46,368 nucleotides of DNA from Symbiodinium natans (Eukaryota > Sar > Dinophyceae > Suessiales > Symbiodiniaceae), in NCBI GenBank assembly GCA_905221605.1, contig CAJNDS010000972.1:1-46368 (forward strand). Direction: 5' to 3'. A program made the translations under genes and the position numbers. Under the pieces are notes generated by a model. The model was not told where the DNA came from. It made no database searches and saw only the letters and a list, made by a program, of their open reading frames with translations. This document shows, one piece after another, positions 1 to 12,700 of the stretch; positions within the stretch are counted from its first letter, which is position 1; each line of letters begins with the position of its first letter.

Positions 1-147
1 TTAGGGTTTAGGGTTTAGGGTTTAGGGTTTAGGGTTTAGGGTTTAGGGTTTAGGGTTTAGGGTTTAGGGTTTAGGGTTTAGGGTTTAGGGTTTAGGGTTT
101 AGGGTTTAGGGTTTAGGGTTTAGGGTTTAGGGTTTAGGGTTTAGGGT
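1..147 (+). repeat. Telomeric TTTAGGG array 1
   Basis: About 21 perfect head-to-tail copies of TTTAGGG on the + strand, cut by the window start. The G-rich strand reads rightward. A chromosome end lying to the left would show CCCTAAA on +, so this array is interstitial or inverted relative to a left-hand telomere. It passes directly into GC-rich DNA at about 148 without degenerate copies. Confidence 0.97.
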
Positions 148-320
148 GTGCATGCGAGGTCGCGCGCTCGGGTGTGAAGCACCCCGGGCCGCGCGCTCGC
201 GTTGCCCGTACACCCGCCCCGGCCACCCAAACTATTCTCAATTAGGGTTTAGGGTTCACCCCCCCAACCCCCCTCAAGGGGGGCTTTCACCTCAACCCAA
301 GACGCATTTCAAGTCGTCAT

Positions 321-715
321 CGCCCAGCCCACTTGAGGCTCGAAAGTATGTATTGAGGTTCGAAAAACGCTTGGTGGTAACCTCGACCCTGCTCGGGCCG
401 AGGATTCTTGTCCTGTTCGGACCGCCCTGAACAGTAAATCGTCCAGCCCTCTTGAGGCTCGAAAGCATCTATTGAGGTTCGAAAAACGCCTGGTGGTAAC
501 CTCGACCCTGCTCGGGCCGAGGCTTCTTGCCCTGTTCGGACCCCCCTGAACACTAAATCCTGAACGCTTCGGCCCCTCTGCCTCAGAGGCCCACGCGTTT
601 CAATCTGCCATCGCCCAGCCGTCTTGAGGCTCGAAAGCATTATTGAGGTCGGAAAGCGTCTCGACCCTGTTCGGGCCAAGGCTTCTTGCCCTGTTCGGCC
701 GCCCTGAACATTAAC
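321..715. repeat. Three-copy GC-rich repeat, family A
   Basis: The motif CCAGCCC..CTTGAGGCTCGAAAG begins near 321, 441 and 612. In each copy it is followed by TATTGAGGT, then CTCGACCCTG.TCGGGCC, then TTCTTG.CCTGTTCGG and CCCTGAACA. Offsets are about 120 and 171 bp, and the third copy has internal deletions. No function is apparent. Confidence 0.85.
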
Positions 716-732
716 CTGGGAGTGATAACAGC

Positions 733-1100
733 CCCAAAAATCACGAAATTGAGCAACCAGCCTGCCTGGACGCCCTCGACGGCCCCCTGGTCCAGGAATC
801 CAGCCACCAGGGGCAGGGGGGCCGGTAGCCCTTATGGGTCGAGAAGCCCAAAAATCACGAAATTGAGCAACCAGCCTGCCTGGACTCCCTCGATGGCCCC
901 CTGGTCCAGGAATCCAGCCACCAGGGGCAGGGGCCCCCCCCGGGCGGGGGGGGGCCGGCAGCCCCAACGGCCCGAGCAATGCGCCATTTCTCCCAAAAAT
1001 CACGAAATTGAGCAACCAGCCTGCCTGGACCCCCTCGACGGCCCCCTGGTCCAGGAATCCAGCCACCAGGGGCAGGGGGCCCCCGGGGGGGGGGGGCGCG
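733..1100. repeat. Three-copy GC-rich repeat, family B, with foldback
   Basis: CCCAAAAATCACGAAATTG starts at 733, 847 and 992 (offsets 114 and 145). Each copy contains CCTGGAC and GTCCAGG about 20 bp apart, which can pair as a hairpin, followed by CCAGCCACCAGGGGCAGG. Copies 2 and 3 end in variable runs of C and G. Copy-to-copy similarity is high except at those homopolymers. Confidence 0.88.
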
Positions 1101-1354
1101 GCAAGCCTCCGAAACCCTAAACGACCCCAACGGCCCGAGGTTTGGGGTTCTTCTTTAGTTAACACTAAAGGTGGTCTGGATACGGCCACCCCTTAGGCCA
1201 GCAAGGCCAGGGTCGTTGGCCTGTACAGGACAAGCCGGTGAGGCTTTACCCTCACCTCTCCGCGGCCCGCTCTTTTCGTATGGGCGCTCGGGCTGTGAGC
1301 CCTCGGCCAAGCCGTTCGGGGTCTGTCGCTCGACGGAAGCGACCCCTCACTAAG

Positions 1355-1793
1355 TTTAGGGTTTAGGGTTTAGGGTTTAGGGTTTAGGGTTTAGGGTTTA
1401 GGGTTTAGGGTTTAGGGTTTAGGGTTTAGGGTTTAGGGTTTAGGGTTTAGGGTTAGGGTTAGGTTTAGGGTTAGGGTTAGGTTTAGGGTTTAGGGTTTAG
1501 GGTTTAGGGTTTAGGGTTTAGGGTTTAGGGTTTAGGGTTTAGGGTTTAGGGTTTAGGGTTTAGGGTTTAGGGTTTAGGGTTTAGGGTTTAGGGTTTAGGG
1601 TTTAGGGTTTAGGGTTTAGGGTTTAGGGTTTAGGGTTTAGGGTTTAGGGTGTAGGGTTAGGGTTTAGGGTTTAGGGTTTAGGGTTTAGGGTTTAGGGTTT
1701 AGGGTTTAGGGTTTAGGGTTTAGGGTTTAGGGTTTAGGGTTTAGGGTTTAGGGTTTAGGGTTTAGGGTTTAGGGTTTAGGGTTTAGGGTTTAG
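1355..1793 (+). repeat. Telomeric TTTAGGG array 2
   Basis: About 62 copies of TTTAGGG. It is interrupted by a cluster of 6-bp TTAGGG variants and shortened units at about 1449-1487 and by a single variant near 1649. Otherwise it is homogeneous, which suggests recent addition or homogenisation. It ends at an ATG microsatellite. Confidence 0.97.
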
Positions 1794-1813
1794 ATGATGA
1801 TGATGATGATGAT
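1793..1813. repeat. (ATG)n microsatellite
   Basis: A run of about six to seven ATG/GAT trinucleotides immediately abuts the right end of telomeric array 2 and separates it from the C-rich block. Confidence 0.9.
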
Positions 1814-1829
1814 TAATAAATTCTTGAAA

Positions 1830-2290
1830 CTTTAAACTTAAAACCCCAACCTCAAAACTTAAAAACTAAACTCGAAATCCGGAACTTAGATTTCAAACCC
1901 CAAACCCGGAACCCTAACCCAAAACCCAAAACCCAGACCCTGAACTCCAAACTCGAAGTCCCAACCCAAAACTCGAAATCCAGACCCCAAATCCGAAACT
2001 CAAATCCCAAACCCCAAACCCAAAACCCTAACCCAAAACTCGAAATCCAGACCCCAAATCCGAAACTCAAATCCCAAACCCCAAACCCGAAACCCCAACC
2101 CAAAACTCGAAATCTAGACGCCAAACTTGAAACCTAGGCTCCAAACTCCAAACCCGAAACCTCAACCCAAAACTCGAAACCTAGATTCTAAATTCGAAAC
2201 CCCAACCTCCAACAAACCCAATCCCCAAATCCGAAATCCAGACCCTAAACTCGAAACCCAGGCTCCAAACTCGAAACCCAGATTCAAAAC
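1830..2290 (-). repeat. Degenerate C-rich telomere-like block
   Basis: Repeated words such as AACCCCAAACCCGAAACC and ACTCGAAATCCAGACC occur with irregular spacing of roughly 20 bp or its multiples. The G-rich strand is minus, opposite to the neighbouring TTTAGGG array. The words resemble decayed CCCTAAA repeats. A minus-strand open frame at 1852-2124 is low complexity (Phe/Gly/Trp-rich) and is a by-product of the repeat. Confidence 0.8.
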
Positions 2291-3495
2291 CCTTTGGCAT
2301 TCTTGATCATATGATTTCTAATTATCATTTATCACTCATAAAAAATGAGAATCTTTTCCAAAATTCTGCGAATATTCCAAATTGATCATAGAAGATGCAT
2401 TCATAATAGATCATAGAAATTCAGAAACCATGAATATTTTTTTCGAGGTTTTTCATTATCATTTGATATTCATAATTTCTCAAGAATATCGAAATTGATA
2501 ATCATTTCGAAATTCTACGAATATCCTAAAATGATCGCAGAATTTCTGAAACCTTTCATAAAATTTTCGAGGTTTTATGAATGTCATTTGATATTCGTTA
2601 AACCCTAAGAAATTTTTAGATTGAGAATCAATCCGAAATTCTACGATCATCCTAACTTGATCGCAGAGTTTCAGGAATCTGCAATATTTTATTGAAAAAA
2701 ATGATTATCATATCGTGATAGTAAAACCTGCAGAAAGAATGGATAGATCATTTTATCGAAATTCTACGAATATTAAAGATTGATCAAATTCCGGGTTTTT
2801 ATGAATAGAAAAAAATCTCCCTATCTCTAAACGAAAAAAAGAAAGGAATATTTCTTTTCCGAAATTCTGCGAATATCCCAAATTGATTAAATAAAATTCA
2901 TTCATAATAGATCATAGAAATTCAGAAACCTTGAATATTTTTTTCGAGGTTTTATGATCATCATTTAATATTGATATTTATTCAAGAATATCGAAATTGA
3001 TAATCATTTCGAAATTCTATGATTATTCAAAATTAATCGCAGAATTTCTGAAATCTTGGATAAAATTTTCGAGGTTTTATGAATATCAATTGAAATTCAT
3101 TAAACCTTGAGAAATTTTTAAATTGAGAATCAATTCGAAATTCTACGATCATCCCAAATTGATCGTAGAATTTCAGAAATCTTGAGTAAGCTTTTGAAAT
3201 CAAAGATTATCATATCGTGATAATAAAACCTGCAGAAAGAATGGATAGATCATTTTTCCGAAATTCTACGAATATCAAAAATTGATCAAACTCCGGATTT
3301 TTATGGATAGAAAAAATCTCAAAGAATAGATGGTTCAAATTTCATCCCAATTTGATTATAGTCTTTTGAAAATTTTTGACCAAATTTTCTATGAAATAGA
3401 ATAATTAATATTTGATATTCATGAAATCTCAAGAAATAAATAAAATATAAAATCAATTAATCTTAATAATGATAAAATCAATGTCTATAATTCTT
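2291..3495. repeat. AT-rich region with ~502-bp tandem duplication
   Basis: No gene is visible. Two diverged tandem copies cover about 2340-3325. TCATAATAGATCATAGAAAT occurs at 2401 and 2902, and CATATCGTGAT at 2709 and 3211, giving offsets of 501-502 bp. Inside each copy the words CGAAATTCTACGA and TTTTCGAGGTTTTAT recur several times, so the 502-bp unit itself grew from shorter repeats. The stretch 3330-3495 is AT-rich and appears unique. Confidence 0.8.
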
Positions 3496-6400
3496 CAACC
3501 CGAAGCCCAAGGTCCAAACAACGAAACCCTGGACCCTTACTCTTAAAATATTCAGGTCTAAGCACCAAAGGCCTAGACCGTTAATCCTAAGATTTTAAGA
3601 TATAGACAACCGCATCCTAAACCCTTAACACTACAATCGTAAGAATTAGTGACTTAAATACCAAAACCCTAAGCCCTTAGCTCGAAATCTTAAGCCCTAA
3701 GCCCTTAAGCTCGAAATCTTAAGGCTTAGACACGAAACACAAAGACTTTAACCCTAGAGTCGTACCAAAGGCTTTAGCCCTTAACCCTAAAAATCTCAAG
3801 ACCTAAACACCAAAACCAGAAGCCCTTAAACTTAAAATCTTAAGCTCAAGCACCCACACCATGAAGCCCTTAAGGCTGAAATCTTAAGACTGAAACATCA
3901 AAACAACAGGAGGCACCCAACTCATTAGGCCCTGAGCCCTAAAGCCTTGAATAGGGCCCAAACTCCAAAGCCCTAATACCCTATCCCTAAAACTATAGGA
4001 ATTCAACACCATTCCTAAGCCCCAAAGCCCAAAACCTTCAGGTCTAAACACCAAAATCTTAAGCTGCGAACCCGAAAATCTTCAGATCGAACACCAATTC
4101 CCTAAGCTTACACCCCCCTCTGATCTAGAACTAAAAGAACTTAAACACCAAACCACGAACCCTTAACCCGAAAAATGTTAAGAATAGAACACCAATATCA
4201 AAATCTTAAGATCTAAACACCAAAATCTTAAGCTGTGAACCCGAAAGTCTTAAGGCCCAGCACCAAGATCCCTAAGCTCGCATCTCCCTGTGATCTAAAA
4301 GGCCTACACACTAAGACCCAAACCCTGAGCCCTAAAGTAAAAGAACTAAAAGAACTAAAAGAACTTAGGCACCACACCACGAATCCTTAACCCGAAATAT
4401 CTTGAGAACACCAAGATCTTCAGCTCGTCAAGCCCGAAGCCCAAGGCCTAAACGACGAAACCCTGAGCCCCCTTACTCTTAACATATTCAGGCCTAAGCA
4501 CCAAAAGCCAAGACCCTTAACCCGAAGATCTTAAGATATAGACACCCGAAACCTAAGCTCTTCACCCTACAATCGTAAAAACTAACGACTTAAATACCAA
4601 AAGCCTAAGCCCTGAGCTCGAAATAATAAGGGTTAAGCACGAAACACAAAGACTTTAACCCAGAGTCGTACCAAAAAGTTCAGCCCTGAACCCTAAAAAT
4701 CTCAAGGCCTAAGCACCAAAACCAGAAGCCCTTAAACTTAAAGTCTTAAGCTCAAGCACCCACACAATGAAGCCCTTAAGCCTGAAATCAAAAGATTGAA
4801 GCACCAAAACAAAAGGAGCCAGTTAACCTGAAAGATGTTAAGATCACCAATATCTTCAGCTCTTCAAACCCGAAGCCCAAGGCCTAAACAACGAAGCCCT
4901 GAGCCCTTACTCTTAAAATATTCAGGCCTAAGCACCAAAGGCCTAGACCCTTAACCCTAAGATCTTAAGGTATAGACAACCGCGCCCTAAGCCCTTAACA
5001 CCACAATCGTAAGAATTAGTGACTTAAATACCAAGTCCCTAGAGCCCTTAGCTCGAAATAATAAGGGTTAAACACGAAACACAAAGACTTTAACCCAGAG
5101 TCGTACCACAAAGTTCAGCCCTGAACCCTAAAAATCTCAAGACCTAAGCACCAAACCAGAAGCTCTTAAACTTAAAGTCTTAAGCTCAAGCACCCACACC
5201 ATGAAGCCCTTCAGCCTGAAATCAAAAGTCTGAAGCACCAAAACAACAGGAGGCACCCAACTCAGTAGGCCCTGAGCCCTCAAACCTTGAATAGGGCCCA
5301 AACACCAAAGCCCTAAACCCTTAACCCTGAAAAATATAGGATTTCAACACCATATTCCTAAGCCCTAAAGCCCAAAGCCTTAAGATCTTAACACCAAAAA
5401 CTTAAGCTGTGAACCCGAAAATCTTCAGGCCGAGCACCAATTCCCTGAGCTCGCATCCCCCTGTGATCTAAAAGGCCTACACACCAAGACCCAAAGCCCT
5501 GAGCCCTGAACTAAATGAACTAAAAGAACTTAAACACCAAACCACGAACCCTTAACCCGAAAAATGTTAAGATTAGAACACCAATATCAAAATCTTAAGA
5601 GCTAAACACCAAAATCTTAAGCTGTGAGCCCGAAAGTCTTAAGGCCCAGCACCTTAACATATTCAGGCCTAAGCACCAAAAGCCAAGACCCTTAACCCGA
5701 AGTTCTTAAGATATAGACACCCGAAACCTAAGCTCTTAACCCTACAATCGTAAGAACTAACGACTTAAATACCAAAAGCCTAAGCCCTGAGCTCGAAATA
5801 ATAAGGGTTAAACACGAAACACAAAGACTTTAACCCAGAGTCGTACCAAAAAGTTCAGCCCTTAACCCTAAAAATCTCAAGGCCCAAGCACCAAAACCAG
5901 AAGCCCTTAAACTTAAAGTCTTAAGCTCAAGCACCCACACCATGAAGCCCTTAAGCCTGAGATCAAAAGATTGAAGCACCAAAACAAAAGGAGCCAGTTA
6001 ACCTGAAAGATGTTGAGATCACCAATATCTTCAGCTCTTCAAGCCCGAAGCCCAAGGCCCAAACAACGAAACCCTGAGCCCTTACTCTTAAAATATTCAG
6101 GTCTAAGCACCAAAGGCCTAGACCCTTAATCCTAAGATCTTAAGATATAGACAACCGAATCCTAAACCCTTAACACTACAATCGTAAGAATTAGTGACTT
6201 AAATACCAAAACCCTAAGCCCTTAGCTCGAAATCTTAAGCCCTAAGCCCTTCAGCTCGAAATCTTGAGGCTTAGACACGAAACACAAAGACCTTAACCCT
6301 AGAGTCCTACCAAAGACCCAGAGTCGTACCAAAGGCTTTAGCCCTTAACCCTAAAAATCTCAAGGCCTAAACACCAAAACCAGAAGCCCTTAAACTTAAA

Positions 6401-9400
6401 ATCTTAAGCTCAAGCACCCACACCATGAAGCCCTTAAGCCTGAAATCTTAAGACTGAAACATCAAAACAAGAGGAGGCACCCAACTCATTAGGCCCTGAG
6501 CCCTAAAACCTTGAATAGGGCCCAAACTCCAAAGCCCTAATACCCTATCCCTAAAACTATAGGAGTTCAACACCATATTCCTAAGCCCCAAAGCCCAAAA
6601 CCTTCAGATCTAAACACCAAAATCTTAAGCTGCGAACCCGAAAATCTTCAGATCGAACACCAATTCCCTAAGCTTACGCCCCCCTCTGATCTAGAACTAA
6701 AAGAACTTAAATACCAAACCACGAACCCTTAACCCGAAAAATGTTAAGATTAGAACACCAATATCAAAATCTTAAGAGCTAAACACCAAAATCTTAAGCT
6801 GTGAGCCCGAAAGTCTTAAGGCCCAGCACCAAGATCCCTAAGCTCGCATCTCTCTGTGATCTAAAAAGCCTACACACCAAGACCCAAGCCCTGAGCCCTA
6901 AAGTAAAAGAACTAAAAGAACTTAGGCACCACACCACGCATCCTTAACCCGAAATATCTTGAGAACACCAAGATCTTCAGCTCGTCAAGCCCGAAGCCCA
7001 AGGCCTAAACGACGAAACCCTGAGCCCCCTTACTCTTAACATATTCAGGCCTAAGCACCAAAAGCCAAGACCCTTAACCCGAAGATCTTAAGATATAGAC
7101 ACCCGAGCCCTAAGCTCTTAACCCTACAATCGTAAGAACTAACGACTTAAATACCAAAAGCCTAAGCCCTGAGCTCGAAATAATAAGGGTTAAACACGAA
7201 ACACAAAGACTTTAACCCAGAGTCGTACCACAAAGTTCAGCCCCGAGCCCTAAAAATCTCAAGGCCTAAACACCAAAACCAGAAGCCCTTAAAACATCTT
7301 AAGCTCAAGCACCCACACCATGAAGCCCTTAAGCCTGAAATCTTAAGACTGAAACATCAAAACAACAGGAGGCACCCAACTCATCAGGCCCTGAGCCCTA
7401 AAACTTTGAATAGGGCCCAAACTCCAAAGCCCTAATACCCTAAAACTATAGGAATCCAACACCATATTCCTAAGCCCCAAAGCCCAAAACCTTCAGATCT
7501 AAACACCAAAATCTTAAGCTGCGAACCCGAAAATCTTCAGATCGAACACCAATTCCCTAAGCTTACACCCCCCTCTGATCTAGAACTAAAAAGAACTTAA
7601 ATACCAAACCACGAACCCTTAACCCGAAAAATGTTCAGATTAGAGCACCAACATCAAAATCTTAAGAGCTAAACACCAAAATCTTAAGCTGCGAGCCCGA
7701 AAGTCTTAAGGCCCAGCACCAAGATCCCTAAGCTCGCATCTCTCTGTGATCTAAAAGGCCTACACACCAAGACCCAAGCCCTGAGCCCTAAAGTAAAAGA
7801 ACTAAAAGAACTTAGGCACCACACCACGAATCCTTAACCCGAAATATCTTGAGAACACCAAGATCTTCAGCTCGTCAAGCCCGAAGCCCAAGGCCTAAAC
7901 GACGAAACCCTGAGCCCCCTTACTCTTAACATATTCAGGCCTAAGCACCAAAAGCCAAGACCCTTAACCCGAAGATCTTAAGATATAGACACCCGAGCCC
8001 TAAGCTCTTAACCCTACAATCGTAAGAACTAACGACTTAATACCAAAAGCCTAAGCCCTGAGCTCGAAATAATAAGGGTTCAACACGAAACACAAAGACT
8101 TTAACCCAGAGTCGTACCAAAAAGTTCAGCCCTGAGCCCTAAAAATCTCAAGCCCTAAACACCAAAACCAGAAGCCCTTAAACTTAAAGCCTTAAGCTCA
8201 AGCACCCACACCATGAAGCCCTTCAGCCTGAAATCAAAAGATTGAAGCACCAAAACAAAAAGAGCCAGTTACCCGAAAGATGTTAAGATCACCAATATCT
8301 TCAGCTCTTCAAACCCGAAGCCCAAGGCCTAAACAACGAAGCCCTGAGCCCTTACTCTTAAAATATTCAGGCCTAAGCACCAAAGGCCTAGACCCTTAAC
8401 CCTAAGATCTTAAGGTATAGACAACCGAACCCTAAGCCCTTAACACTACAAACGTAAGAATTAGTGACGTAAATACCAAAACCCTAGAGCCCTTAGCTCG
8501 AAATCTTAAGCCCTAAGCCCTTAAGCTCGAAATCTTGAGGCTTAGACACGAAACACAAAGACCTTATCCCTAGAGTCGTACCAAAGACCCAGAGTCGTAC
8601 CAAAAAGTTCAGCCCTTAACCCTAAAAATCTCAAGGCCCAAGCACCAAAACCAGAAGCCCTTAAACTTAAAGTCTTAAGCTCAAGCACCCACACCATGAA
8701 GCCCTTAAGCCTGAGATCAAAAGATTGAAGCACCAAAACAAAAGGAGCCAGTTAGCCTGAAAGATGTTGAGATCACCAATATCTTCAGCTCTTCAAGCCC
8801 GAAGCCCAAGGCCCAAACAACGAAACCCTGAGCCCTTACTCTTGAAATATTCAGGTCTAAGCACCAAAGGCCTAGACCCTTAACCCTAAGATCTTAAGGT
8901 ATAGACAACCGAACCCTAAGCCCTTAACAGTACAATCGTAAGAATTAGTGACTTGAATACCAAAACCCTAAGCCCTTAGCTCGAAATCTTAAGCCCTAAG
9001 CCCTTCAGCTCGAAATCTTGAGGCTTAGACACGAAACACAAAGACCTTAACCCTAGAGTCCTACCAAAGACCCAGAGTCGTACCAAAAAGTTCAGCCCTT
9101 AACCCTAAAAATCTCAAGGCCTAAACACCAAAACCAGAAGCCCTTAAACTTAAAATCTTAAGCTCAAGCACCCACACCATGAAGCCCTTAAGCCTGAAAT
9201 CTTAAGACTGAAACATCAAAACAACAGGAGGCACCCAACTCATTAGGCCCTGAGCCCTAAAACCTTGAATAGGGCCCAAACTCCAAAGCCCTAATACCCT
9301 ATCCCTAAAACTATAGGAATTCAACACCATATTCCTAAGCCCCAAAGCCCAAAACCTTCAGATCTAAACACCAAAATCTTAAGCTGCGAACCCGAAAATC

Positions 9401-12400
9401 TTCAGATCGAACACCAATTCCCTAAGCTTACACCCCCCCTCTGATCTAGAACTAAAAGAACTTAAATACCAAACCACGAACCCTTAACCCGAAAATGTTA
9501 AGATTAGAACACCAATATCAAAATCTTAAGAGCTAAACACCAAAATCTTAAGCTGTGAACCCGAAAGTCTTAAGGCCCAGCACCAAGATCCCTAAGCTCG
9601 CATCTCTCTGTGATCTAAAAGGCCTACACACCAAGACCCAAGCCCTGAGCCCTAAAGTAAAAGAACTAAAAGAACTTAGGCACCACACCACGAATCCTTA
9701 ACCCGAAATATCTTGAGAATAGAACACCAAGATCTTCAGCTCGTCAAGCCCGAAGCCCAAGGCCTAAACGACGAAACCCTGAGCCCCCTTACTCTTAACG
9801 TATTCAGGCCTAAGCACCAAAAGCCAAGACCCTTAACCCGAAGATCTTAAGATATAGACACCCGAGCCCGAAGCTCTTAACCCTACAATCGTATGAACTA
9901 ACGACTTAAATACCAAAAGCCTAAGCCCTGAGCTCGAAATAATAAGGGTTAAGCACGAAACACAAAGACTTTAACCCAGAGTCGTACCAAAAAGTTCAGC
10001 CCTGAGCCCTAAAAATCTCAAGGCCTAAACACCAAAACCAGAAGCCCTTAAACTTAAAGTCTTAAGCTCAAGCACCCACACCATGAAGCCCTTAAGCCTG
10101 AAATCAAAAGATTGAAGCACCAAAACAAAAGGAGCCAGTTAACCCGAAAGATGTTAAGATCACCAATATCTTCAGCTCTTCAAACCCGAAGCCCAAGGCC
10201 TAAACAACGAAGCCCTGAGCCCTTACTCTTAAAATATTCAGGCCTAAGCACCAAAGGCCTAGACCCTTAACCCTAAGATCTTAAGGTATAGACAACCGAA
10301 CCCTAAGCCCTTAACACTACAAACGTAAGAATGAGTGACTTAAATACCAAAACCCTAGAGCCCTTAGCTCGAAATCTTAAGCCCTAAGCCCTTAAGCTCG
10401 AAATCTTGAGGCTTAGACACTAAACACAAAGACCTTAACCCTAGAGTCGTACCAAAGACCCAGAGTCGTACCAAAAAGTTCAGCCCTTAACCCTAAAAAT
10501 CTCAAGGCCCAAGCACCAAAACCAGAAGCCCTTAAACTTAAAGTCTTAAGCTCAAGCACCTACACCGTGAAGCCCTTAAGCTTGAAATCAAAATATTGAA
10601 GCACCAAAACCAGTTAACCTGAAAGATGTTAAGATCACCAATATCTTCAGCTCGTCAAGCCTGAAGCCCAAGGCCTAAACGACGAAACCCTGAGTCCCCT
10701 TTCTCTTGACATATTCAGGCCTAAGCCCCAAAAGCCAAGACCCTTAACCCGAAGTTCTTAAGATATAGACACCCGAACCCTAAGCTCTTAACCCTACAAT
10801 CGTAAGAACTAACGACTTAAATACCAAAAGCCTAAGCCCTGAGCTCGAAATAATAAGGGTTAAACACGAAACACAAAGACTTTAACCCAGAGTCGTACCA
10901 AAAAGTTCAGCCCTGAGCCCTAAAAATCTCAAGACCTAAGCACCAGAACCAGAAGCCCTTAAACTTAAAGTCTTAAGCTCAAGCACCCACACCATGAAGC
11001 CCTTAAGCCTGAAATCAAAAGATTGAAGCACCAAAACAAAAGAGGCCACTTAACCTGAAAGATGTTGAGATCACCAATATCTTCAGCTCTTCAAGCCCGA
11101 AGCCCAAGGCCCAAACAACGAAACCCTGAGCCCTTACTCTTAAAATATTCAGGTCTAAGCACCAAAGGCCTACACCCTTAATCCTAAGATTTTAAGATAT
11201 AGACAACCGAATCCTAAACCCTTAACACTACAAACGTAAGAATTAGTGACTTAAATACCAAAACCCTAAGCCCTTAGCTCGAAATCTTAAGCCCTAAGCC
11301 CTTAAGCTCGAAATCTTAAGGCTTAGACACGAAACACAAAGACTTTAACCCTAGAGTCGTACCAAAGGCTTTAGCCCTTAACCCTAAAAATCTCAAGACC
11401 TAAACACCAAAACCAGAAGCCCTTAAACTTAAAATCTTAAGCTCAAGCACCCACACCATGAAGCCCTTAAGCCTGAAATCTTAAGACTGAAACATCAAAA
11501 CAACAGGAGGCACCCAACTCATTAGGCCCTGAGCCCTAAAACCTTGAATAGGGCCCAAACTCCAAAGCCCTAATACCCTATCCCTAAAACTATAGGAATT
11601 CAACACCATATTCCTAAGCCCCAAAGCCCAAAACCTTCAGATCTAAACACCAAAATCTTAAGCTGCGAACCCGAAAATCTTCAGATCGAACACCAATTCC
11701 CTAAGCTTACACCCCCCTCTGATCTAGAACTAAAAGAACTTAAACACCAAACCACGAACCCTTAACCCGAAAAATGTTAAGATTAGAACACCAATATCAA
11801 AATCTTAAGATCTAAACACCAAAATCTTAAGCTGTGAACCCGAAAGTCTTAAGGCCCAGCACCAAGATCCCTAAGCTCGCATCTCCCTGTGATCTAAAAG
11901 GCCTACACACTAAGACCCAAACCCTGAGCCCTAAAGTAAAAGAACTAAAAGAACTTAGGCACCACACCACGAATCCTTAACCCGAAATATCTTGAGAACA
12001 CCAAGATCTTCAGCTCGTCAAGCCCGAAGCCCAAGGCCTAAACGACGAAACCCTGAGCCCCCTTACTCTTAACATATTCAGGCCTAAGCACCAAAAGCCA
12101 AGACCCTTAACCCGAAGATCTTAAGATATAGACACCCGAACCCTAAGCTCTTAACCCTACAATCGTAAGAACTAACGACTTAAATACCAAAAGCCTAAGC
12201 CCTGAGCTCGAAATAATAAGGGTTAAACACGAAACACAAAGACTTTAACCCAGAGTCGTACCAAAAAGTTCAGCCCTGAGCCCTAAAAATCTCAAGCCCT
12301 AAACACCAAAACCAGAAGCCCTTAAACTTAAAATCTTAAGCTCAAGCACCCACACCATGAAGCCCTTCAGCCTGAAATCAAAAGATTGAAGCACCAAAAC

Positions 12401-12700
12401 AAAAGGAGCCAGTTAACCCGAAAGATGTTAAGATCACCAATATCTTCAGCTCTTCAAACCCGAAGCCCAAGGCCTAAACAACGAAGCCCTGAGCCCTTAC
12501 TCTTAAAATATTCAGGCCTAAGCACCAAAGGCCTAGACCCTTAACCCTAAGATCTTAAGGTATAGACAACCGAACCCTAAGCCCTTAACACTACAAACGT
12601 AAGAATTAGTGACTTAAATACCAAAACCCTAGAGCCCTTAGCTCGAAATAATAAGGGTTAAACACGAAACACAAAGACTTTAACCCAGAGTCGTACCACA
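3496..12700. repeat. 13.7-kb-offset segmental copy, left
   Basis: The order and spacing of A and B marker monomers from 3641 to 12601 are repeated from 17154 to 26306, at offsets of 13513 changing to 13724 and then 13705-13707. Private variants are shared, for example TAACAGTACA with GACTTGAAT at 8940 and 22646, and GAATGAGTG at 10326 and 24032. The offset changes are explained by a ~212-bp deletion in this copy near 5652 and by a ~19-bp insertion (repeated GTACCAAAG motif) near 6303-6330. Confidence 0.9.

Larger units (their letters stand above)
148..1354. repeat. GC-rich module between telomeric arrays 1 and 2
   Basis: A 1.2-kb GC-rich island bounded on both sides by TTTAGGG arrays. It holds two separate three-copy repeat families (entered separately), a stray telomere-like stretch near 243-255, and long G or C runs near 926-955 and 1078-1096. 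The last 160 bp (1195-1354) look unique. A minus-strand open frame spans 317-1189, but repeat copies are read in different frames along it, so I do not call it a gene. Confidence 0.7.

Noticed and set aside
1-147. True chromosome terminus at the left edge
   Set aside because: The G-rich strand runs away from the left edge. A left-hand terminus should show CCCTAAA on the + strand.
317-1189. 290-codon minus-strand open frame in the GC-rich module
   Set aside because: It crosses two three-copy repeats. Equivalent repeat copies are read in different frames (RLVAQFRDFW versus WLLNFVIFG), so the peptide is not conserved between copies as a real repeat protein would be.
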